Below, piece after piece: positions 1-8,872 of a stretch of DNA of 64,000 nt (position 1 is the stretch's first letter; each line of letters starts with the position of its first letter). Where the stretch lies: positions 25,551 to 89,550 of the forward strand of contig JBFGZS010000007.1 of the NCBI GenBank assembly GCA_041586615.1. Direction: 5' to 3'. The position numbers and the translations under genes are program-made. The DNA comes from Motiliproteus sp041586615. Lineage in GTDB: Bacteria > Pseudomonadota > Gammaproteobacteria > Pseudomonadales > Balneatricaceae. Below the pieces are notes generated by a model that saw only the letters and a program-made list of their open reading frames with translations, was not told the origin of the DNA and ran no database searches.

Positions 1-1598
1 CGGCGGGTAACCAGCTGCCGGTCGCCAACCTCGCTATCACCCAAAAAGAGAGTGATCCACAAGCGACCGAAGCGATCGCGCTGTCCTTTAATATCGACTC
101 GCGTCTCGAGCCGCCGGCGCGTCAGAACTATGACAAGGACGATGCGGGTTCCTATAGCTTCACCACCACCTCGCGGATTTTCGATCCGCTGGGTAACGAG
201 CATACCATCAAGCTGGATTTTGTTGAGCAGGGGCCGTTTCGTGAGCAACAGACGTTTACGCTGTCTGATGTGCCTGCTGCGGTGGCGCCGGCGACCAATC
301 GTGTTATTGATGTGAATGGTGTGGCCATCCCGCTGGATGATGCCGGTGAGACCGCGGCCTCTATCGCCGCTAAAGTGGTTGGTAGCCCCGCCGTAGTGGG
401 TCCGCCCGCCATCGCTGCCGTGCCAGGCGCCTTCACTGCCGATGAGCGAGTCGCCTCGGTAAAGGTCGACCCCCTGGATGCATCCAAGGTCGTCGTCACG
501 TTTAAGGCGTCGGCAACCGATGTGGAGTCCGTGGCGTTTGTCGATACGGACGCGTCCGGAGTCAGTGTTAGCGCACGGACCTCCAGCAACCTGAATGCGA
601 ATGAGATCCAGGCGTTAACGATCACGGCGCCGGAAAAAGACGGTCAGATTCGCATCGGTAGCGGCAGCGGCGCGGTGCTGGTCGATGTGAATACGCCTGA
701 AGACGATGTTAGCGCGGTCTTGAATAAGATCATCGCCCGCGAGGACGATATTCTCGCGCTTAATCCCAATCTTGAATCGCTGCTGGTAGACCGAAACACC
801 GGCAAAATGAGCTTTATCTTTAAGTCGGAAGCCGATCCGGCGTCCATTAGCCTGATGTCGGTCGGTGAGGATGCCGGTGTCGGTGTCTTCAGTGTGACGG
901 CGGCGACGCAAGAGGTGCCGGGCGATAACAGTTACCTGGGTGTTTACCGCACCTATGGCTATCTAAACGGCACGAGCCTGCTGAATATCGGCAGAGAGCC
1001 TGCGCCGGGTTACGGTGACAGCAACCGCATCGGGCCGATTATCATGCGGTTCGATACCTCCAGCGGTCTGTTGCTGGAGGTGCGTGGCGAGGATGTATCC
1101 CGAGGCGGTGCGGCGCCCAAGATTAATATTCTGGGTGCCGATCCGACTGATCCCAACCGTGCCATCTCCCTGGACCTGAGCGGTTCGACCCAGTTCGCCT
1201 CCAGTAATATCGTGAAGGGCAGCACCCAAGACGGTTTTGCCAAGGGCGATCTGATCGGGGTGTCGTTCGAGTTCGATGGCACCATGATGGCCAGCTATTC
1301 GAATGGCCAGCGTGCGGCGCTGGGACAGGTCGCTCTGGCCACGTTCGAGAACAACCAGGGCTTGCGCTCTTCGGGTGATACCGAATGGACTGTTTCCCTG
1401 GAGTCGGGGGAAGCGACGCTGAACGCACCGGGTACCGGCCTTAACGGTAGGCTTCGCCAGTCTGTGCTGGAGCAGTCTAACGTTGACCTGTCCGAGGAGC
1501 TGGTGACGCTGATCGAGGCGCAGCGGAACTTCCAGGCCAACTCCAAGACCCTGCAGACCGAGAACGCGGTGACACAAACCATCCTGCAGATTCAGTAA
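1..1598 (+). CDS. flgE: Flagellar hook protein FlgE (5' end missing)
   Basis: The reading frame is open from base 3, so the gene begins before the window. The visible part is about 530 residues. It forms the flagellar hook outside the cell. The text around residues 1-85 (RIFDPLGNEHTIKLDF) is typical of the FlgE D1/D2 region. The C-terminus ends with the axial-protein helix (SNVDLSEELVTLIEAQRNFQANSKT) shared by FlgE, FlgF and FlgG, here followed by NAVTQTILQIQ. The Met at base 270 is internal and not a start. A weak terminator and a sigma-54-type promoter follow, so flgE probably ends an upstream flgBCDE unit. Identity is near certain; the N-terminus is not visible. Confidence 0.93.
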   Translation, partial: AGNQLPVANLAITQKESDPQATEAIALSFNIDSRLEPPARQNYDKDDAGSYSFTTTSRIFDPLGNEHTIKLDFVEQGPFREQQTFTLSDVPAAVAPATNRVIDVNGVAIPLDDAGETAASIAAKVVGSPAVVGPPAIAAVPGAFTADERVASVKVDPLDASKVVVTFKASATDVESVAFVDTDASGVSVSARTSSNLNANEIQALTITAPEKDGQIRIGSGSGAVLVDVNTPEDDVSAVLNKIIAREDDILALNPNLESLLVDRNTGKMSFIFKSEADPASISLMSVGEDAGVGVFSVTAATQEVPGDNSYLGVYRTYGYLNGTSLLNIGREPAPGYGDSNRIGPIIMRFDTSSGLLLEVRGEDVSRGGAAPKINILGADPTDPNRAISLDLSGSTQFASSNIVKGSTQDGFAKGDLIGVSFEFDGTMMASYSNGQRAALGQVALATFENNQGLRSSGDTEWTVSLESGEATLNAPGTGLNGRLRQSVLEQSNVDLSEELVTLIEAQRNFQANSKTLQTENAVTQTILQIQ

Positions 1599-1648
1599 CC
1601 GACTGCGCGTGCCGGTCCCTGGTCGATCACCGGTATCGATCAGCCAAT

Positions 1649-1690
1649 AAACCACGTTTCCGTGTTGGCGGCAGCGTGGTTTTGTCGTTC
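1649..1690 (+). terminator. Possible terminator after flgE
   Basis: An 8-bp inverted repeat, AAACCACG (1649-1656) and CGTGGTTT (1675-1682), encloses an 18-nt loop and runs into a short T-rich stretch. It lies between flgE and the promoter of flgF. The stem is short and the loop long, so termination may be partial. Confidence 0.45.
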
Positions 1691-1697
1691 CTGATAC

Positions 1698-1714
1698 TTG
1701 GCATTCTTATTGCT
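1698..1714 (+). promoter_or_regulatory. Sigma-54 (RpoN) promoter for flgFGHIJKL
   Basis: The sequence TTGGCATTCTTATTGCT carries the invariant GG (1700-1701) and GC (1712-1713) separated by exactly 10 nt, matching the -24/-12 pattern TGGCAYN5TTGC. Transcription would begin about 12 nt later, roughly 30 nt before the flgF ATG at 1755. Flagellar middle genes in FleQ/FleR-type hierarchies are sigma-54 dependent, and fleQ and fleR lie in this window. Confidence 0.72.
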
Positions 1715-1754
1715 GTGTTTTAGTCCAGTCGCTGAACCCCATGCGGAGGGATTA

Positions 1755-2522
1755 ATGGACAAGCTACTCTATCTTTCGATGACCGGTGCCCGGGAAACCA
1801 TGCTGGCGCAGACCGCGCATGCCAACAATCTGGCCAACGTGAATACCACCGGCTTCAAGTCCGATCTGGCCCAGGCCCGCGCGATGCCGGTGTTTGGCGA
1901 GGGACACGCGAGCCGGGTCTATGCCATGACCGAAAACCCCGCGACCCGCTTTGACGCCGGCGCCATGAATCAGACCGGCCGCGAGCTGGATGTCGCCATC
2001 GAGGGCGAGGGGTGGCTGGCGGTGCAGGCACCGGATGGCAGCGAGGCCTATACCCGGGCCGGCGAGCTGCACATTGATGCCACCGGCCAGGTGGTCACAG
2101 GCAGAGGATTGCCGCTTTTGGGTGGCGGTGGCCCGATTGTGTTGCCGCCGGCCGAGAAGATCGATATTGGTCAGGATGGCAGCATCAGCGTCCGTCCCCT
2201 GGGGGCGGCTGAAGGCGACCTGGTCATCGTCGACCAGATTAAACTCGTCAACCCTCCAGCCGAGAGCCTGCGCAAAGGCGCCGACGGCTTGATGCGGATT
2301 CAGGCGGCAGACGATGCCCTGAACGGCGCGCCAGGCGATATCGAAGCCGATCCGCAGGTGCGGCTGGCCGCCGGCTATCTGGAAACCAGTAACGTCAATG
2401 CGGTTGCCGAGATGACCGCCATACTGGACCTGTCCCGGCGCTTCGAGATGAATATCAAGATGATGACCGACGCCAAAGAGAATGCCGAGGCAGCGGCACG
2501 TATATTGCAGAATCTAGGTTAA
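1755..2522 (+). CDS. flgF: Flagellar proximal rod protein FlgF
   Basis: This 255-residue axial protein forms part of the rod that crosses the periplasm. It starts MDKLLYLSMTGARETMLAQ, and the rod-family motif ANNLANVNTTGFK is near residue 25. The centre (EGEGWLAVQAPDGSEAYTRAGE) and C-terminal helix (ETSNVNAVAEMTAILDLSRRFEM) are typical of FlgF/FlgG. The ATG at 1755 is preferred over an in-frame upstream Met at 1698, because it follows GGAGG with good spacing and gives the family N-terminus; 1698 overlaps the promoter. It is the first gene of the flgFGHIJKL run. Confidence 0.95.
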   Translation: MDKLLYLSMTGARETMLAQTAHANNLANVNTTGFKSDLAQARAMPVFGEGHASRVYAMTENPATRFDAGAMNQTGRELDVAIEGEGWLAVQAPDGSEAYTRAGELHIDATGQVVTGRGLPLLGGGGPIVLPPAEKIDIGQDGSISVRPLGAAEGDLVIVDQIKLVNPPAESLRKGADGLMRIQAADDALNGAPGDIEADPQVRLAAGYLETSNVNAVAEMTAILDLSRRFEMNIKMMTDAKENAEAAARILQNLG

Positions 2523-2548
2523 GTTCAGGTTTAATACATCGGCTTTCG

Positions 2549-2625
2549 TAGGTCGGATTAGCGCCGCGTAATCCGACAGTTTCGGCCCGCTGTCGGGTTA
2601 CGGCCTTTGGCCTAAACCGACCTGC
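2549..2625 (+). repeat. REP-like palindromic pair between flgF and flgG
   Basis: Two adjacent imperfect palindromes fill this gap: GTCGGATTA/TAATCCGAC, then TGTCGGGTTA/TAAACCGACC. The same GTCGGATTA core recurs at 10165, 10938, 11012 and 17171. A RAYT-type transposase gene lies at 10202-10738. This is consistent with REP elements mobilised by that enzyme family. A hairpin here could also stabilise or attenuate the flgF-flgG transcript. Confidence 0.75.
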
Positions 2626-2745
2626 AAAATGAAGAACACGAATACGCGTCAATCAAACAATAAGACTGCCTGAGAGGCTACTCTCGGCAGAGGGGGTGCC
2701 AACGCCGCAAGCGGGCACCCGCAGACAGGCTAGCAGGAGTTCATC

Positions 2746-3531
2746 ATGCACGGTGCATTGTACGTCGCAAAAACGGGATTGAGTGCGCAGGACAACAACC
2801 TGCGGGTCATTTCCAACAACCTGGCCAACGTCAGCACGGTGGGCTTCAAGCGTGACCGCGCGGTCTTTGAGGACCTGCTGTATCAGGTACAGCGCCAGCC
2901 CGGTGCGCAATCGTCCGAAAGTTCCACCTTGCCCTCGGGGTTTCAGCTGGGTTCCGGTGTACGTACCGTGGCAACACAGAAAATCTTTACCCAGGGCACG
3001 CTGGAAATTACCGATCAGGGGCTGGATGTGGCGGTGGAAGGGCGCGGTTTCTTTCAGGTGTCGACCCCCGCGGGCGATACCGGTTATACCCGGCACGGTA
3101 ATTTCCACCTCAGCGAAGACGGCACGCTGGTTACCGCCGAGGGCTATCCCCTGGAGCCGCAGATCACCATCCCCGTGGGCTCGCAGGGCGTGACGATCAG
3201 TATCGACGGCATCGTATCGGCCACCTTGTCGGGCCAGGCCACCCCAACCCAGCTGGGCACTATTCAGTTGGCCGATTTCATCAATCAGGCCGGTATGCAG
3301 CCGGTGGGAAATAACCTCTACAAAGAAACGGCAGCCAGTGGCGCGCCGACCATCGGTACCGGTGGTACCGGGGGGTTTGGCCAGCTGGTGCAGGGCGCGC
3401 TGGAAAACTCCAACGTTAACTCGGTGGAAGAGTTGGTGAATATGATCTCGACCCAGCGGGCTTTCGAGATGAACTCCAAAGTCATCTCGGCGGCCGATCA
3501 GATGCTGTCCTTCGTCACGCAGCAGTTGTAA
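2746..3531 (+). CDS. flgG: Flagellar distal rod protein FlgG
   Basis: At 261 residues this matches the usual FlgG length of about 260. FlgG makes the distal rod that passes through the P and L rings. It begins MHGALYVAKTGLSAQDNNL, followed by ISNNLANVSTVGFKRDRA. The C-terminal axial helix is ENSNVNSVEELVNMISTQRAFEM. An AGGAG ribosome-binding site lies a few nt before the ATG. It is separated from flgF by about 220 nt containing REP palindromes, and flgH follows after 11 nt. Confidence 0.97.
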   Translation: MHGALYVAKTGLSAQDNNLRVISNNLANVSTVGFKRDRAVFEDLLYQVQRQPGAQSSESSTLPSGFQLGSGVRTVATQKIFTQGTLEITDQGLDVAVEGRGFFQVSTPAGDTGYTRHGNFHLSEDGTLVTAEGYPLEPQITIPVGSQGVTISIDGIVSATLSGQATPTQLGTIQLADFINQAGMQPVGNNLYKETAASGAPTIGTGGTGGFGQLVQGALENSNVNSVEELVNMISTQRAFEMNSKVISAADQMLSFVTQQL

Positions 3532-3542
3532 TTAACGAGAGG

Positions 3543-4259
3543 GTGACCGGATTGCGAAAACAGCAAATAAATCGCTACGCAGGCATTCGCAGGCTGGCAG
3601 CCGTGTTCGGGGTTGTTACCGGCCTGGTGGGCTGTGTGAACGCGCCGCCTCGGCCCGACAACCCCTATTTCGCCCCGGTACCGCCCGCGGCGATGACCGC
3701 ACCGAAGCAGGTGACGGGTGCGATCTACCAATCCGGTTATGGCCTGTCGCTCTATGAAGACCGGCGTGCACGCCGGGTGGGCGATATCCTCACCATCAAC
3801 CTGACCGAGCGTACGCAGGCCAGCAAAAAGGCCGAGACCGATATCGAAAAGAGCAGCAGCCTGACGCTGCCACAACCGACCATCCTGGGGCGGGGGGTTT
3901 CTATCCTGGGCAACCCGTTGTCGGCGACCCTGAATGGCGGGACCCGTACCGCAAACGGTTCCGGCGATGCGGACCAGAGTAATAGCCTGACCGGCAGCAT
4001 TACCGTCACCGTCGCCGACGTGCTGCCCAGCGGCGTGATGCAGGTGCGCGGCGAAAAATGGATGACCCTGACCAGCGGCGACGAATATATCCGCGTCAGC
4101 GGCCTGGTGCGCCCGGAAGATGTAAAGCCGGATAACTCGGTGGACTCGCCCAAGCTGGCGGACGCCCGCATCACCTACAGCGGCACCGGCGCCTTGCACG
4201 ACAGCAACCAGCCGGGCTGGTTAACGCGATTTTTCTATAGCCCGCTCTGGCCGTTTTAA
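3543..4259 (+). CDS. flgH: Flagellar L-ring lipoprotein FlgH
   Basis: This is the outer-membrane L-ring protein that forms the rod bushing. It has 238 residues and a GTG start (3543) preceded by GAGAGG. The N-terminus is a lipoprotein signal with lipobox LVGC near residue 31; the Cys would be acylated (lgt is at 58.9 kb). The family motif YQSGYGLSLYEDRRARRVGDILTI is present, and the C-terminus ends WLTRFFYSPLWPF, as FlgH proteins usually do. The next gene, flgI, builds the matching P-ring. Confidence 0.96.
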   Translation: MTGLRKQQINRYAGIRRLAAVFGVVTGLVGCVNAPPRPDNPYFAPVPPAAMTAPKQVTGAIYQSGYGLSLYEDRRARRVGDILTINLTERTQASKKAETDIEKSSSLTLPQPTILGRGVSILGNPLSATLNGGTRTANGSGDADQSNSLTGSITVTVADVLPSGVMQVRGEKWMTLTSGDEYIRVSGLVRPEDVKPDNSVDSPKLADARITYSGTGALHDSNQPGWLTRFFYSPLWPF

Positions 4260-4277
4260 GGCGAGCGCGGCGACCTG

Positions 4278-5459
4278 ATGAGAACGGATATGATGAGACA
4301 ACCCGGTTTATGTGTCGCGCTGCCGCGGCGGCAAGGGGCCTATCGGCGCGTCGTGCCCGCAGGCGTACGGTTGGCGTCGTTGGTGACACTGATCATGAGT
4401 GTGCTGCTGGCACCGACGGTGCACGCCGAGCGCCTGAAAGATATCGTCAGCGTCGCCGGCGTGCGTAGCAACCAGCTGGTGGGCTACGGGCTGGTGGTGG
4501 GCCTGAGCGGTACCGGCGATAAGGGGCAGTTTACCTCGCAGACATTCAAGAATATGCTCGCGCAGTTTGGTATTGCCCTGCCGGCCGGGGTGACGCCGCA
4601 GTCGGCCAATATCGCCGCGGTCTCGATTCATGCTGAACTGGAGCCCTTTGCCAAGCCGGGTCAGACCATAGATATCACCATCTCATCCATCGGTGATGCG
4701 AAGAGTCTGCGCGGCGGTAGCCTGCTGATGTCGCCGCTTAAGGGCGCCGATGGGCAAGTGTACGCCATCGCCCAGGGTAACCTGGTGGTGGGTGGACTCG
4801 GGTTGCAGGGGCAGGATGGTTCGCGGATTACCATCAATGTGCCCAGCGTCGGGCGTATCCCCGGCGGTGCCACCGTCGAGCGCGCGGTGCCTAGCCCCTT
4901 CGGGCGTGGCGATCATCTGGTGCTGAACCTGAATCAATCGGACTTCACCACCTCGCGACGGGTGGTGGAGAGTATCAATGGCTTGCTGGGGCCGGGGGTG
5001 GCTGAATCGATCGATGCCACGTCGATTCGGGTGCGGGCGCCACGGGATATCAACCAACGGGTGACGTTCCTGTCGGTGCTGGAAAACCTGCAGGTCTCGC
5101 CGGCGGAAGAGGTGGCCAAAGTCATTATTAACTCCCGCACCGGTACCATTATCATTGGCCAGAATGTCCGGGTGTCGCCGGTCGCCATTACCCATGGCGG
5201 CCTGACGGTGTCGATTCTTGAAGCCCCGGTCGTCAGTCAGCCCGGCGAGCTGAGCCTGGGACAGACCGTCATTACCCCGCGCAGCGGCATCGAGGTGGAT
5301 GCCAACAGCGGTCATATGTTCGAATTTAACCCCGGCGCGACCCTGAACGATATCGTCCAGGCGGTCAATCAGGTGGGGGCCGCCCCCGGCGACCTGATGG
5401 CCATTCTGGAAGCGCTGAAACAGTCGGGGGCGCTGAAGGCCGAATTGGTGGTAATCTAG
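4278..5459 (+). CDS. flgI: Flagellar P-ring protein FlgI
   Basis: This 393-residue exported protein forms the periplasmic P-ring around the rod. A long basic leader precedes a hydrophobic segment (LASLVTLIMSVLLAPTVHA), with cleavage predicted before ERLKDIVSVAGVRSNQLVGYG, the start of mature FlgI. The C-terminus (LNDIVQAVNQVGAAPGDLMAIL...) is typical. The annotated start gives a leader somewhat longer than usual; the Met at 4290 is an alternative. It lies 18 nt after flgH and is followed by a heptamer repeat tract and flgJ. Confidence 0.95.
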   Translation: MRTDMMRQPGLCVALPRRQGAYRRVVPAGVRLASLVTLIMSVLLAPTVHAERLKDIVSVAGVRSNQLVGYGLVVGLSGTGDKGQFTSQTFKNMLAQFGIALPAGVTPQSANIAAVSIHAELEPFAKPGQTIDITISSIGDAKSLRGGSLLMSPLKGADGQVYAIAQGNLVVGGLGLQGQDGSRITINVPSVGRIPGGATVERAVPSPFGRGDHLVLNLNQSDFTTSRRVVESINGLLGPGVAESIDATSIRVRAPRDINQRVTFLSVLENLQVSPAEEVAKVIINSRTGTIIIGQNVRVSPVAITHGGLTVSILEAPVVSQPGELSLGQTVITPRSGIEVDANSGHMFEFNPGATLNDIVQAVNQVGAAPGDLMAILEALKQSGALKAELVVI

Positions 5460-5478
5460 ACGGCAGGCGGCAAGTTTC

Positions 5479-5548
5479 AGGCGGCAGGCGGCAGGCGGCA
5501 GGTGACAGGTGACAGGTGACAGGTGACAGGTGACAGGTGACAGGTGAC
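5479..5548. repeat. Heptamer tandem repeat between flgI and flgJ
   Basis: Ten uninterrupted 7-nt units occur: three AGGCGGC (5479-5499), then seven AGGTGAC (5500-5548). Related heptamer tracts occur after fleS (22767-22857) and before the AEC transporter (37811-37873). The length is likely to vary by slippage. It sits inside the flg operon but outside any gene. Confidence 0.9.
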
Positions 5549-5604
5549 AGGATAAGGCGAAAGCGCAGGCGAAAAGCTACGGGCAGCGGTGTGGAGGGTG
5601 CGGG

Positions 5605-6762
5605 ATGATCAATAACGACCAGGCGTTAAATAACGTTCATGATCTGCAGGGGTTGCAGAAGCTGAAGCAGAGCGCGGCGAAAAACGACCCCAAGGCGCTG
5701 CAGGCGGTGGCCAAACAGTTCGAATCGCTGTTTCTGAACATGTTGCTGCAGAATATGCGCAAAGCCAACGACGCGTTTGCCGAAGGCAGCTATTTCGACA
5801 GCAACGACAGCAAGTTTTATCGCGATATGTACGACCAGCAGATGTCCCAGTCGCTAGCCAATGGCAACGGCATCGGCCTGGCCGAGATGATGGTCAAGCA
5901 GCTGTCACCGACAGCCCCGCGTACCGAAACGAATCCGCTGGAGATGCCGCTGAGCCGTCTGGCCGCACAACCGCAGGGGCCGGCCTTCGAACAGGCGTTG
6001 GCGCAGACGGCGCGGGCTGCCATCGACGCCATGGGGCGCATCCGTGCCGACGGACAGGCATTGGGGCAAGTGGAACCGGGTGAATTTAGCGCCACGCCGG
6101 CGACATTGACGGCCGCGGCGGATGGCGGTGCGCTGGCCGCGACGTTGCATGCGCGGGCGGTTTCGCCCGCCGGTACAACAAGCGCACCCAGGGCGGATGC
6201 AGCGCCTGAGCCCGTGGCGGAAAATGGCCGGGCCGACGACACGAACCGCACCGTCACGGCGCTGCCCGAACGCTTTGAATCGCCGCAGGCATTTGTCCGC
6301 ACGCTGTTGCCACTGGCTGAGAAGATTGCCGCCGCGGCGGGGATCGATCCGAAAGTGATCGTGGCCCAGGCGGCGCTGGAAACCGGCTGGGGCCAGCATA
6401 TGATCCGCCGCGCCGACGGTCGCAGTGCCAACAACCTGTTTGGCATCAAGGCCGATAGCCGCTGGCAGGGTGAGCAGGCGGTCGTAGGAACACTGGAATA
6501 CCGGCAGGGGATTCCCCGCCGGGAGCAGGCCGCGTTTCGCGCCTATCCCGATGTGGACGCGAGCCTGCGCGATTACGTCGATTTTCTCCGCAGCAACCCG
6601 CGCTACCAGTCAGCACTGGCGCAGGGCCAGGACGGACAGGCTTACGCCAGGGCGCTGCAAGCGGCCGGTTACGCCACCGATCCGGCTTACGCCAGCAAGA
6701 TCAGCGGCATCATGACGGGCGATCTGCTGAAAAATATCAGCGAAAACATTAAAGCAGGCTGA
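5605..6762 (+). CDS. flgJ: Peptidoglycan hydrolase FlgJ
   Basis: This is a two-domain rod-assembly protein of 385 residues. The N-terminal third (residues 15-100: LKQSAAKNDPKALQAVAKQFESLF) is the rod-cap/scaffold domain. A low-complexity Ala/Pro-rich linker spans roughly 105-225. The C-terminal domain (about 230-385) is a glucosaminidase-type muramidase with IVAQAALETGWGQHM, where the Glu is the expected catalytic acid. It opens the wall for the growing rod. The linker is longer than in enteric FlgJ (about 313 residues). The gene sits between the P-ring gene and flgK, as usual. Confidence 0.94.
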   Translation: MINNDQALNNVHDLQGLQKLKQSAAKNDPKALQAVAKQFESLFLNMLLQNMRKANDAFAEGSYFDSNDSKFYRDMYDQQMSQSLANGNGIGLAEMMVKQLSPTAPRTETNPLEMPLSRLAAQPQGPAFEQALAQTARAAIDAMGRIRADGQALGQVEPGEFSATPATLTAAADGGALAATLHARAVSPAGTTSAPRADAAPEPVAENGRADDTNRTVTALPERFESPQAFVRTLLPLAEKIAAAAGIDPKVIVAQAALETGWGQHMIRRADGRSANNLFGIKADSRWQGEQAVVGTLEYRQGIPRREQAAFRAYPDVDASLRDYVDFLRSNPRYQSALAQGQDGQAYARALQAAGYATDPAYASKISGIMTGDLLKNISENIKAG

Positions 6763-6817
6763 TTCGGGGTCGATGACCTAAGCAGCAGCGGGGTCGTCTG
6801 ACCCCAGGAGTTGAGCG

Positions 6818-8872
6818 ATGGTAGGTTTACTGAATCTGGGTATACAGGCCCTGACTTCGAATCAGAAAGCACTGGAAGTGACCGGGCAGAACATTGCCAA
6901 CGTCAACACGCCCGGCTATAGCCGGCAATTGGCGTCCTTTGAGACCCGTGCCGCCCCCGAGCTGGGCGTGACTGTCGATAGTGTGCTGCGCGCAACCGAC
7001 CTGTTCGCCTCCAAGCAGGTGTGGACCGACACCGCGGCGTTCAACAGCAATGAGGTCTTTGCGTTTAACGCCGCGCAGCTCGATGACCTGCTCGCCAACG
7101 AAGAGAGCGGGCTGTCGTCGGGTTTCGACACGTTCTTCGGCGCCCTGCAATCCGTGGTGGACGACCCGATCTCGATTCCCAGTCGCGAACTGTTTCTCGG
7201 TGTGACCAGCGGCTTGGAGCGCCGGTTTCACACCATCGATCAAAAACTTGAAGACCAGAGTGTCGCCGTCAACACCCAGATGGAATCGCTGGTGCTGCAG
7301 GTCTCCGAGATCACCGGCCACCTGGCCGAATTGAACCGGAACATTACCCTGGAAGAGGCGCGCGGGCTATCCAGTAATGCGCTCAAAGACAAACGCGATG
7401 AATCGATCCGGAGCTTGTCCGAGATTATTGATATCTCCGTGCAGACCCGTGCCGACGGTATCGGCGATGTCAACGTGTTTCTGACCAGTGGTCAGCCGCT
7501 GGTGGTCGGGTCCAAGGCGAGTAATATGCTGGTGCGCGCAGGGTCTTTGGATCCGGTACGTTCCGAGCTGGGTGTTGAGGTCGCCGGTAAATTTATCGAA
7601 GTGACCGACGCGGTGCGCGGCGGTCAGCTCGGCGGCCTGGTCGACTACCGCGATGAGGTGCTGACACCGGCCTGGAACGAGTTGGGGCGGATCGCCATCA
7701 CCTTTGCCCAGGCCATGAATGAGCAGCATGCCAAGGGTATTGATCTGGACGGTGGCTATGGGCAGGATTTTTTCAACGACCTCAGTCGCAGCGGTACGGT
7801 GCGTGGCGGGGTCGGTAACAGCAATCCGCTTAGCAGTCAGGCCACGGTGCGCATCACCGATGCCAGCCTGCTGAAAGCCAGCGACTACGAGCTGTTGTTC
7901 AACGCCGGTAGCGATTTCCAGATTCGCCGGGAGAGTGACGGCAAGACCTATAGTCTGTCTGACTTTAGCTTCGACGCCACCGATCCGTCAGCGCAGGCCG
8001 ATATGACCTATTCCGGTGACCTGAGTACCGGGCTGCTGCAGTTCAATCTCGATGGAATAACCGTGCGCCTCGAAGGGAAAGGCGCATTTCTCACCGGTGA
8101 TGCCTTCTTTATTCAGCCGGTACGCAACGGTGCCGAGGAGCTGGCGTTAGCGCTGACCGCGGGAGACCAGCTGGCGCTGGCGTCACCGATTCGGGTCGAA
8201 GCCTCGTTGGACAACAGCGGCAAAGCCCGTATCAGCGACGTGGAAGTCACCGACCCTGGCAGTGCGACCTTCACCCAGAAAGCCGGCGTGTTGAGCCCCC
8301 CCGTGGAAATCGTCTTTAACAGCGGTGAGCCCACCACCTTCAGTGTGTTTGATATCACCGACCCGACCAACCCACAGCCCTATACCGATGAAGTCACGGG
8401 CGCGGCACTGCCACGTCAAGCCTATGTGGCGGGCGAGCCGATCCCGCTCAATGGCTTTGCCGTGACGCTGATCAACCAGCCCGATCCCGGGGATCGTTAC
8501 CAGTTTACCTTTAACAAGGACGGCGTCAGCGACAACCGTAACGCCCTGGCTCTGTCGAATCTGCAGGAATCGCAACTGGTCAGTCGCCGTCTTTCCGCCG
8601 GTGAAGCCGTCGGGGGGTTTACCCTGCAGGATATCTACGCGCGCCTGGTGGAAAAGGTCGGTACCGAAACCAGCGTCGCCAACCTGAACCTGTCCGCCAG
8701 CGAAGCCGTGTTAAGCAGCTCGACGGCGGTGCGTGAGAGTATTTCCGGGGTGAATCTGGATGAAGAGGCCGCCAACCTGGTGAAATACCAGCAGGCCTAC
8801 CAGGCGGCGGCACAAGTAATCAATACATCGCGGCAGCTGTTCGATACCCTGCTGAATGCCGCCGGAGGTTAA
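6818..8872 (+). CDS. flgK: Hook-filament junction protein FlgK (HAP1)
   Basis: This 684-residue protein forms the first junction zone between hook and filament. The N-terminus has the axial motif TGQNIANVNTPGYSRQLASFETR. The C-terminus has VNLDEEAANLVKYQQAYQAAAQVINTSRQLFDTLLNA, diagnostic of FlgK. It is longer than the enteric protein (about 550), with extra sequence in the middle (residues 330-580). An AGGAG site precedes the ATG. The stop overlaps the flgL start by 1 nt, implying translational coupling. Confidence 0.96.
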   Translation: MVGLLNLGIQALTSNQKALEVTGQNIANVNTPGYSRQLASFETRAAPELGVTVDSVLRATDLFASKQVWTDTAAFNSNEVFAFNAAQLDDLLANEESGLSSGFDTFFGALQSVVDDPISIPSRELFLGVTSGLERRFHTIDQKLEDQSVAVNTQMESLVLQVSEITGHLAELNRNITLEEARGLSSNALKDKRDESIRSLSEIIDISVQTRADGIGDVNVFLTSGQPLVVGSKASNMLVRAGSLDPVRSELGVEVAGKFIEVTDAVRGGQLGGLVDYRDEVLTPAWNELGRIAITFAQAMNEQHAKGIDLDGGYGQDFFNDLSRSGTVRGGVGNSNPLSSQATVRITDASLLKASDYELLFNAGSDFQIRRESDGKTYSLSDFSFDATDPSAQADMTYSGDLSTGLLQFNLDGITVRLEGKGAFLTGDAFFIQPVRNGAEELALALTAGDQLALASPIRVEASLDNSGKARISDVEVTDPGSATFTQKAGVLSPPVEIVFNSGEPTTFSVFDITDPTNPQPYTDEVTGAALPRQAYVAGEPIPLNGFAVTLINQPDPGDRYQFTFNKDGVSDNRNALALSNLQESQLVSRRLSAGEAVGGFTLQDIYARLVEKVGTETSVANLNLSASEAVLSSSTAVRESISGVNLDEEAANLVKYQQAYQAAAQVINTSRQLFDTLLNAAGG

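Noticed and set aside
152..625. Long reading frames opposite flgE and other genes
   Set aside because: They are antisense shadows of well-recognised genes with high G+C third positions.
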